A DNA stretch of 33,897 bases, taken from NCBI GenBank assembly GCA_024413595.1, contig JAKSUC010000037.1, positions 1 to 33,897 of the forward strand, written 5' to 3'. Positions 28,687-33,897 of the stretch are shown piece by piece. How positions within the stretch are numbered: position 1 is the first letter of the stretch; each line of letters begins with the position of its first letter. Below the pieces are notes generated by a model. That model did not search any database and was not told where the DNA came from. It saw nothing but the letters and a program-made list of their open reading frames with translations. Origin of the DNA: Bacteroidales bacterium. GTDB lineage: Bacteria > Bacteroidota > Bacteroidia > Bacteroidales > UBA3824. A program made the translations under genes and the position numbers.

Positions 28687-29181
28687 ATGGCTCTTAAAAC
28701 GATCTTTTTAGATATGGACGGTGTCCTTGATGATTTTGATAAGCATGCAGATGAATTAGAACTCTGGCGTGAAGATATTCATAAGATTGATTGGAAAAAA
28801 CTTAATGCTATAGGATCTAAGTTCTGGGCAGAAATTGAACCATTTGATAATGGATTATATTTGTATCATAAACTTCTAGAACTTTGTCAGGAACGTGGTA
28901 TATCTTTGAAGATCTTGTCAGCTGGACCAGGTGCTAAATGTCGCTTCGGTAAAATTGAATGGCTGACTAAATATTGTCCAGAAATACCTGTAGAAAATGT
29001 TATTATCAAAAATAAAGGTATTGAAAAAGCTCAAGAAGCTTCACCAGATTCTATTCTTATTGATGATGTGGGAAAGAATATTATTACTTTTAAAGAAGCT
29101 GGTGGTAATGTGTTTCATTATAAGAATAATCCTGATGAATGTATAGATTATTGTAGAAGTTTGTTGAAGAACATTTTTTAA
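28687..29181 (+). CDS. HAD-family phosphatase, probable 5'(3')-deoxyribonucleotidase
   Basis: 164 residues. The HAD nucleophile motif is FLDMDGVLDDF (DMD at 9-11), motif II is in LKILSAG, and the acidic motif is ILIDDVGKNI. Size and the DMDGVLDDF start fit the compact deoxyribonucleotidases that phages use to recycle nucleotides. Start ATG 28687 puts the motif near the N-terminus as usual; an upstream TTG is less likely. Confidence 0.8.
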   Translation: MALKTIFLDMDGVLDDFDKHADELELWREDIHKIDWKKLNAIGSKFWAEIEPFDNGLYLYHKLLELCQERGISLKILSAGPGAKCRFGKIEWLTKYCPEIPVENVIIKNKGIEKAQEASPDSILIDDVGKNIITFKEAGGNVFHYKNNPDECIDYCRSLLKNIF

Positions 29182-29191
29182 TATGTAACTA

Positions 29192-29222
29192 TTGACAAAC
29201 AACAAAAAATAAATTAAATTTA
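29192..29222 (+). promoter_or_regulatory. promoter of pseudoknot RNA 3
   Basis: TTGACA (29192-29197), 17 bp, TAAATTTA (29215-29222). The transcript would begin about 25 nt before the pseudoknot. Confidence 0.7.
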
Positions 29223-29253
29223 TTATAAATAATAGTGATACAAATGATGATAA

Positions 29254-29342
29254 AGGTTAGGATATTATACATCATTTAACTAAAAAGAATTTGATTAAAT
29301 GAACTTTCACCAATGTGTATTCCTAACCTGCATATTGGTGAA
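29254..29342 (+). ncRNA. H-type pseudoknot RNA, unit 3
   Basis: AGGTTAGGA (29254-29262) pairs with TCCTAACCT (29321-29329), and TTCACCAAT (29306-29314) pairs with ATTGGTGAA (29334-29342), interleaved. Loop order (long, short, short) matches units 1 and 2, with unrelated helix sequences. A terminator follows directly. AGGTTAGGA occurs again at 29397-29405 as the ribosome site of the next gene, so the TCCTAACCT strand could also cover that site. Confidence 0.7.
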
Positions 29343-29347
29343 GTTGA

Positions 29348-29384
29348 ATAGCTAGTATGAAGTCATTTGTACTAGCTATTTTTA
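29348..29384 (+). terminator. terminator after pseudoknot RNA 3
   Basis: ATAGCTAGTA pairs with TACTAGCTAT (10 bp), followed by TTTTTAAG. Lies between the RNA and the protein gene, as in type III toxin-antitoxin loci. Confidence 0.85.
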
Positions 29385-29406
29385 AGTATATAATAAAGGT
29401 TAGGAT

Positions 29407-30730
29407 ATGAAAAAGATCAAATATACAGAATACAATCGGATTAATTAAAGAAAATATAGACGCAAAGATTATGCCAGTAAATTTGGCAGGTGTTTTTAAT
29501 CGTATACAATATTTTATCAGCAGTGTAAAAAATGACATAAGTGTAATAGATGTTATGAAAGACTTATATAAGAATTCTTATAAGTCATTACAAGAGTCTA
29601 TTACACTTATGTCATTTTTTGATACTATTGCTAAAGGTGAAGTAATAGAAACTCATTATTATATCCGCCACGCCATTTACGATGATTCTACACCAAATTT
29701 AAAACACAAAATATTATTTCATATAAATGCTATATTTAAATCAACATTGGTACAATATTATAATCAAAGATATCTTTTACAGAAATTAAAGTTAGATAAT
29801 TTATTAAGTTGTCATTTAATTATTGAAGATTGTAAAAATACAGTATATTATTATATAAAGAAGTTATTAAGACCAAATACAAAATATGATTATATAAAAG
29901 ATATTGAAGAATATTTTGATGATACAATAAATTCAACAATAGAAGATTACAGTAGAAAATTTCAAAATTTATATCAAGTTAAGGCTGATATAAATCATGA
30001 TTGTGAAGATTTATTTTTATGTAAAGAAAATTATGATGATGAAAGTTATTCTTTAAATAAAAGAGTAAAAATTTATGTATATAAAACTAAAAAAAGAGAT
30101 ATAGGTTATGATAAAGTAAGAACTTATGATGGAGTATATAAATTATATTTTGATACAACTTTAAAAACTAAAATACAGAATTGGTATATTACTGATAGAA
30201 AAGATTGTGTAAAATGGTTAAAAGAACAATTAGAACCATATTTTGTACCAGGTAAAGGTATTGATGTACATGGTAATGTATGTGGTTTAAATTATTTCTT
30301 TAATTCTTTATCACAAAATAAACTAAGAACCAAAGAATATAAATTATTATCAGATTTTAATATTAGAATGTTAAAAACTATATTAAAAACATATATAGAT
30401 GAATGTATAAAAACTATGTGGAAAGATCAATCTGCTGCTAAAAAACATATTGAAAATACTTATAAAGTACAAGAAAATATAATTGAAACATCTAAAGAAC
30501 CAGAAAATATAATTGAAGAAATTAAAGAAATTGAAGAAATAATTATAGAACCAGTATATACTGAACAAACTATTATAGAAGATACAGTTACATATGAAAA
30601 TCCATATGAAGAAGGAACTAATGAATGGTGGAATTATCTAAATACAACAATTATAATAGAAAAACCTAAACCTGTTATAATAGAAACACAAGAAAATATA
30701 GATTTTTGGAATAATTTATCAAAAGGGTAA
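29407..30730 (+). CDS. pseudoknot-associated protein, copy 2, 440 aa, needs CGGA read as one codon
   Basis: ATG 29407 follows AAAGGTTAGGAT. The frame MKKIKYTEYN reaches CGG (29437-29439) and would stop three codons later; reading CGGA as one residue continues as LIKENIDAKIMPVNLAGVF to 30730. The KIMPVNLAGVF segment, homologous to copy 1, begins before the first ATG of the long frame (29471), so that ATG is not the true start. Globular, Tyr- and Lys-rich, with an acidic Glu/Ile tail (NIIEEIKEIEEIIIEP) and NEWWNYLN near the end. A 24-bp inverted repeat inside the gene (29527-29620) encodes residues that copy 1 lacks. Function unknown; context suggests an RNA-controlled effector. Confidence 0.7.
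29527..29620. repeat. 24-bp perfect inverted repeat inside the coding region
   Basis: ATGACATAAGTGTAATAGA (29532-29550) and the complementary TCTATTACACTTATGTCAT (29597-29615), extended by A and T runs to 24 bp, enclose a near-palindrome (GACTTATA...TATAAGTC, 29561-29586). The whole would fold into one long hairpin. It is in frame and is missing from copy 1, so it looks like an inserted palindromic element. Confidence 0.8.
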
Positions 30731-30737
30731 GAAATAT

Positions 30738-31284
30738 ATGCCAATTATAAGAAATATAAATCAAATATTTAATAATAATGATCCTGAAATAGAACAGTTA
30801 TATACTGAATATAAATCAGGTACATTAGATATGAATACTTTAACACCTGAACAAAAATATAAACTTAATGATAAAATAAGTTCTGAAAAAATGGAACAAA
30901 TAAAACAAATGATATTTAAATCACAAACTTCTACATATAAACCAGCTAAACGTAAATTAAAATTTCGGTTTAACACTTAAAGATGGTTATGAAAATTATA
31001 AAAAATGGATGAATGAACATAATCTTAATAATAAGATTAAAACATTTGAACAATATTGTGAAGAATGGGAAGAATCAAATCCAGCTGATTATCATCCTCA
31101 ATACTTAGATAGAATTAAACATTCTATAGATAAAATGAAAGCTTTAAAAGAAAAATATCATACAGATAAATATGATTCTGAAATTGCTAGATTAGAATTA
31201 ACTTATAAAAAAGGTGAATCTGAACGTAAAAAGAAAATTATTAACTGGGAAATGAATAATTCAGATATAACTGATGAAAAATAA
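30738..31284 (+). CDS. hypothetical protein, 181 aa, needs CGGT read as one codon
   Basis: The frame from ATG 30738 (GGGTAAGAAATAT before it) ends at TAA 30978-30980, three codons after CGG (30966-30968). Reading CGGT as one residue leads, without any stop, into the frame ending at 31284: PAKRKLKF-x-LTLKDGYENYKKW. Charged and helical throughout (DRIKHSIDKMKALKEKYHTD, KKKIINWEMN). Lies 7 bp after the 440-residue gene and probably shares its transcript. Function unknown. Confidence 0.7.
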
Positions 31285-31285
31285 C

Positions 31286-31359
31286 TTGTTACACTTCTTT
31301 TTCAGATAATATATTGTTTAATTAAGCATATTATATGATCTGCTAAAAAAGTGTAACAA
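31286..31359 (+). terminator. long hairpin after the recoded operon
   Basis: TTGTTACACTT pairs with AAGTGTAACAA (11 bp), with inner pairs CAGAT/ATCTG and a run of A-T pairs. Only AAA on the 5' side and no T-run after, so it may stabilise the message rather than end it. Confidence 0.5.
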
Positions 31360-31418
31360 AATTGAATATTATAAATTCCATTAGTCTTCCATTCTTAACG
31401 ATTCTTATTAACTTACTA

Positions 31419-31487
31419 TGTAAACTTTATTTTACAATCTTTTATATAAAGATCTATTGACAAACAGTAGATCTTTTATTAAGTTTA
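31419..31487 (+). promoter_or_regulatory. operator palindrome plus promoter
   Basis: TGTAAA-N6-TTTACA (31419-31436), a gap of 20 bp including AAGATCTA, TTGACA (31457-31462), 17 bp, TAAGTTTA (31480-31487). The spacer GTAGATCTTTTAT is identical to that of the promoter at 24930. Confidence 0.8.
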
Positions 31488-31520
31488 TATTGTAAAACAA
31501 ATAACAATAGAGATAATGAA

Positions 31521-31703
31521 ATGACAGTTAATGAACTTGCTAACATTTTGAAAAATATTCCTGGTGATGCTGAGATCACTCTCAATTACGTTTATTAAGT
31601 TGATTGCGAAATTTGTTATAGCTCTGAGGATGTTGCTGATGTTGTCTTTGACAAGTATAGCAAAACCGTTGACTTTTTGACAAAAGGGTATAAGGAGAAC
31701 TAA
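31521..31703 (+). pseudogene. small gene interrupted by TAA, 60 codons
   Basis: MTVNELANILKNIPGDAEIT continues to NYVY, then TAA (31596-31598), then in the same frame VDCEICYSSEDVADVVFDKY to GYKEN. Both halves are coding-like and the second ends just before the AAGGAGAAC ribosome site of the next gene. A GAA to TAA change is the simplest cause. The N-terminus resembles phage proteins starting MTVxELxxxL with a folded strand after DAEI. Confidence 0.55.
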
Positions 31704-31707
31704 AACT

Positions 31708-31896
31708 ATGTTTGGCCGCGAAAATCTTATTTGTGAATATGCTGTAGACTTTGTACCTGATGAAAAGGTTTATTCCATGGAACAAGCAAATGCTGTAATG
31801 GATAAAATGGAAGCTCGTATCAAAGAACTTGAAGATGAACTACATTGCCTAAAAGCTTGGGAATACTATGAAGCACCTGATACTGGTTGGATTTAA
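31708..31896 (+). CDS. hypothetical protein, 62 aa
   Basis: Unrecognised. A short helical coiled coil (MEQANAVMDKMEARIKELED) and a Trp/Tyr-rich end (KAWEYYEAPDTGWI). Strong Shine-Dalgarno (AAGGAGAAC). Probably in the transcript from the promoter at 31457. Confidence 0.65.
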   Translation: MFGRENLICEYAVDFVPDEKVYSMEQANAVMDKMEARIKELEDELHCLKAWEYYEAPDTGWI

Positions 31897-32010
31897 TCTA
31901 TACTTATCTGTCCAGACCTGACCAGAAAACGTATCATCCCGTATATTTCATATATCTGTTATATCATTCCATTTATATTTAATAAACTTGGCTAATCTTC
32001 TATTCTCTTA

Positions 32011-32078
32011 TGTAAACTTCTTTTTACATAAATTAGCATTTTTTATATTGACAAACTTAATTTATTTTATTAAGTTTA
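32011..32078 (+). promoter_or_regulatory. operator palindrome plus promoter
   Basis: TGTAAA-N6-TTTACA (32011-32028), 19-bp gap, TTGACA (32048-32053), 17 bp, TAAGTTTA (32071-32078); AGAGGTCAAAA before ATG 32107. The 200 bp before it hold no gene. Confidence 0.75.
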
Positions 32079-32106
32079 TTGTGTAATCAAATGATAGAGG
32101 TCAAAA

Positions 32107-32448
32107 ATGATTGAACACTTCATGGCTAATAATGTGACTGTTTGCGTAATAGTTTGTTGTGTATTTTGCTTAATTTTCGCTGTTGGTATTATCTTTGCCA
32201 TTGCTATTGCTTGTAAATGGCTAAACAGAAAATTTCCAAAATTCTTTGATATTGTTGAACATTGTGAAAATTTTAATGAGGAATTAATATACTGGATGAA
32301 AAATACCGTACCTGGTAGCTTTACCTTAACTGCTATTTATTTATTGATCTTTATTAAAATAGGCGGCTTTATATTTGGTTTTTTACTTTTCTGCTCTTCG
32401 TATAATTTATTGAAAAACTGTCTTAACTATATTAAAAATGAGGACTAG
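32107..32448 (+). CDS. two-helix membrane protein, 113 aa
   Basis: Two membrane segments: residues 8-34 (VTVCVIVCCVFCLIFAVGII and on) and about 78-105 (LTAIYLLIFIKIGGFIFGFL). The loop between is polar (KFFDIVEHCENFNEELIYWM). It could be a phage inner-membrane protein such as a holin-like or superinfection-exclusion protein, but charge pattern and context do not decide. Stop is TAG, 5 bp before the next gene. Confidence 0.7.
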   Translation: MIEHFMANNVTVCVIVCCVFCLIFAVGIIFAIAIACKWLNRKFPKFFDIVEHCENFNEELIYWMKNTVPGSFTLTAIYLLIFIKIGGFIFGFLLFCSSYNLLKNCLNYIKNED

Positions 32449-32453
32449 AACTT

Positions 32454-32729
32454 ATGAAAATTTTTGAACTTGTATGTGGTAAGGTCTGTCATGCTATCTG
32501 CCACTTGAATTATAAAAATGTCAAACATCAAGCAAAAATGCTTAAAAATAATGATACTTCTTTTTCATTTGAAACTGTTTATTCTGAAAAATATACTGTA
32601 GTATTCTTTGCTAATGAAATAAAAATTCTAGACGATAATAAAAGATCTACTTCTCTTCCCTGGAATACCTGGAATACTTGTGATGAACTTGCTGATCTAA
32701 TTATTGAGAATATCTCATTTTACTTCTAA
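32454..32729 (+). CDS. hypothetical protein, 91 aa
   Basis: Unrecognised. Begins MKIFELVCGKVCHAICHLNY (Cys- and His-rich) with later strands (EKYTVVFFANEIKILDD) and a helical end. Part of the same operon as the membrane protein. Confidence 0.6.
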   Translation: MKIFELVCGKVCHAICHLNYKNVKHQAKMLKNNDTSFSFETVYSEKYTVVFFANEIKILDDNKRSTSLPWNTWNTCDELADLIIENISFYF

Positions 32730-32746
32730 TATATGGACTAAAACTT

Positions 32747-32929
32747 ATGAAATATGTGCAAATTGAAAAGTTTTGGAGAGTATGGGATAAAGACCCTGAA
32801 TTGATGCTCGTAAATAAAACTGGAAAAGTGGTAAAAGTTGATACTATCTATAATCGTGAATATTACGAACAAGAAATAAGAAATCAGCTTAATTTATTAA
32901 ATATTTGGCAAAACATAGTGAATCTGTAA
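32747..32929 (+). CDS. hypothetical protein, 60 aa
   Basis: Unrecognised. MKYVQIEKFWRVWDKDPELM followed by VNKTGKVVKVDTIYNREYYE, a beta-rich small domain. The last 15 residues overlap the next frame in another phase (-1), so the two may be one gene split by a frameshift; there is no CGG here. Confidence 0.5.
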   Translation: MKYVQIEKFWRVWDKDPELMLVNKTGKVVKVDTIYNREYYEQEIRNQLNLLNIWQNIVNL

Positions 32930-33087
32930 AATGGTTACAAGTTAATTCACCAGAAGAAATACCAAATGATTTATTCAAAATTGTTCCTTATGATGAGCAA
33001 AAATGTATTGCTGATGGTATTATAGAAATTAAAACTGAAGAAGAATATAACAAATGCTTTTATCCCCGTGGAAAGGTAGAAAAATAA
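32905..33087 (+). CDS. hypothetical frame, 60 aa, TTG start
   Basis: Reads AKHSESVKWLQVNSPEEIPND to YPRGKVEK. The frame opens at 32893 and has only TTG as start. It is either an independent small gene or the C-terminal part of the 32747 gene after a -1 slip or an indel in the run around 32890. Confidence 0.4.
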   Translation: MAKHSESVKWLQVNSPEEIPNDLFKIVPYDEQKCIADGIIEIKTEEEYNKCFYPRGKVEK

Positions 33088-33640
33088 AAATATTTCTGGT
33101 GTATAAAATAAGAAATAATTAAATATGTATACTGGATATTTCGCTAAATTAAAAACTTATTATCAATTATAATATCCTTAACTCCATTCTTAATACCCTA
33201 ACTAACTTCCTTAATCATTATTCTACTACTCCTATTACATTCATTAACTATCCCCATCTTCTTACTGAACCGTCCTTTATACCGTCCTGTAACTTTCCAT
33301 TTTTAGCATTTATTACATCAGATCTGATTATGTCAACTTTTATATCTACTTCTTTGTCCTTTTATATGTCATTTCCGATATCCCTAAAATGACACGTTTT
33401 TGACACATTTTTGGCGACCTCTCGCGGGACCACCAAATAGGTCTAAGAAATTTGTATTAAGGCCATATAGGGGGTATATACCTGACAGAAAAGACTATGG
33501 GGTTTATGAAAAAATATGCTGGCTGTTTTATACTGTGTTCAGATCTGAAGTAACTTGTTTATAAAAAATGTTAAAGGATATTCAAAAAATAATACAAAGT
33601 ATTCTACTATAGTCTTCAATCATTTCCAAAGAATGGACAG
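33088..33640. other. gene-free stretch
   Basis: No frame with a ribosome site was found on the plus strand. Two CAGATCTG palindromes (33319, 33540) and a GC-rich patch (GCGACCTCTCGCGGGACC, 33412-33429) stand out. A short minus-strand open stretch around 33265-33385 looks coding-like (DIIRSDVINAKNGKLQDG) but has no start codon. The compositional break could mark a regulatory or replication region. Confidence 0.3.
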
Positions 33641-33870
33641 TAGAAAAAAAATCTGAAGCAAAGGAAATAGAAAGGAAATAGAAAAAAAGACAGTTAGATT
33701 ATAATATAATGGAGAATAAAAAGTATAGAAAAGTTAGAAGTAGAAAAAAAATCTTATACTTGGAACAGTTATAAAGTATGCGAAGATGGTCAGTGAAGAA
33801 AAAATCTGGTACTTAAGGAAAGTTGTTTATATAACAAAAATGGCAGTTTAAGAAAAAATTTGAAGTATAG
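33641..33870 (+). repeat. degenerate repeats of AGAAAAAAATCTG
   Basis: TAGAAAAAAAATCTG (33641), TAGAAAAAAAATCTT (33741), GAAGAAAAAATCTGG (33795), TTAAGAAAAAATTTG (33850). Spacing about 100, 54 and 55 bp. Possible protein-binding array (iterons) or remains of a duplicated short frame. Confidence 0.35.
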
Positions 33871-33897
33871 AAGTAGGTTAAATATGTTAAAGGAAAA

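Noticed and set aside
9374..31284. Frame breaks as sequencing errors at a modified TCGG motif
   Set aside because: The same TCGG bases in other phases (for example in the genes at 4694, 15612, 18981 and 28687) carry no indels. Read inspection is still needed.
32747..33087. The -1 overlap of two frames as another recoding site
   Set aside because: No CGG and a different shift direction; an indel or two separate small genes are simpler.
33265..33385. Short minus-strand coding-like stretch
   Set aside because: No start codon after the preceding stop and no ribosome site; too weak to list as a gene.
1..33897. Recoded stop codon (TAG to Gln, or TGA to Gly/Trp) as in some large gut phages
   Set aside because: TAG ends tnpB, the 4091 and 32107 genes at sensible places, and TGA ends the 59-residue gene at 16590; no gene needs a recoded stop except the possibly mutated 18663 TGA.

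Overview
The window looks like part of a large, AT-rich double-stranded DNA phage genome, probably infecting a member of the Bacteroidota or a relative. Most genes are small, tightly packed and unrecognised. There is no chromosomal housekeeping, but there is a large tRNA array, homing endonucleases, an IS200/IS605 element and phage-type enzymes. About twenty promoters share one form: TTGACA (or TTGNCA, TTGAAT, TTTACA), exactly 17 bp, then TANNTTTR. This resembles the TAnnTTTG -7 box of Bacteroidota. The code is standard: TAA is the usual stop, with a few TAG and one clear TGA.

Layout. 1-2.6 kb: a plus-strand run of small unknown genes, several ending in a common -DF tail. 2.6-8.2 kb: a MoxR-like AAA+ ATPase and a VWA-domain partner with small genes between and after them. 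8.3-9.3 kb: a GT-A-like glycosyltransferase. 9.4-11.5 kb (minus strand): a 409-residue recoded gene preceded by two tandem units, each a 70-75 residue protein gene, a pseudoknot RNA and a terminator. 11.6-13.4 kb: IS605-type element with divergent tnpA and tnpB. 13.9-16.8 kb: small genes, tRNA-Met and an HExxH protease-like protein. 16.8-23.9 kb: an RNA island with tRNA genes for Gln, Leu (two), Lys, a class II Thr(UGU), a four-base-anticodon tRNA, intron-containing Ile(UAU), Arg-like, Glu, initiator-like Met, Tyr, Phe and Ser. The tRNAs are interleaved with non-coding modules closed by 6-17 bp stems and with three homing endonuclease genes. 23.9-33.1 kb: more small phage genes, a HAD nucleotidase, a third pseudoknot RNA with a second member of the 409/440-residue protein family, and another recoded gene. 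33.1-33.9 kb has no convincing gene.

Main finding. Five reading frames are broken by +1 shifts, and every break lies at an in-frame CGG codon, at the four bases CGGT or CGGA. The same four bases in other frames of other genes cause no break, which argues against a sequencing artefact. The tRNA at 20216-20286 has the loop CT-TCCG-AA where the other tRNAs here mostly have CT-NNN-AA. Its four-base anticodon UCCG is complementary to CGGA, and its body carries glycine-type identity elements. I infer that the phage decodes CGGN as one residue, probably glycine. One break lies exactly where glycine of a zinc-finger GEK linker would stand.

Second finding. Both members of the 409/440-residue protein family lie downstream of an H-type pseudoknot RNA followed by a terminator, the order used by type III toxin-antitoxin loci. 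Two of the pseudoknots covary in both helices. An 18-bp palindrome (TGTAAA-N6-TTTACA) lies 9-10 or 19-20 bp upstream of ten promoters, one of them in degenerate form at its outer bases, suggesting a phage regulon.
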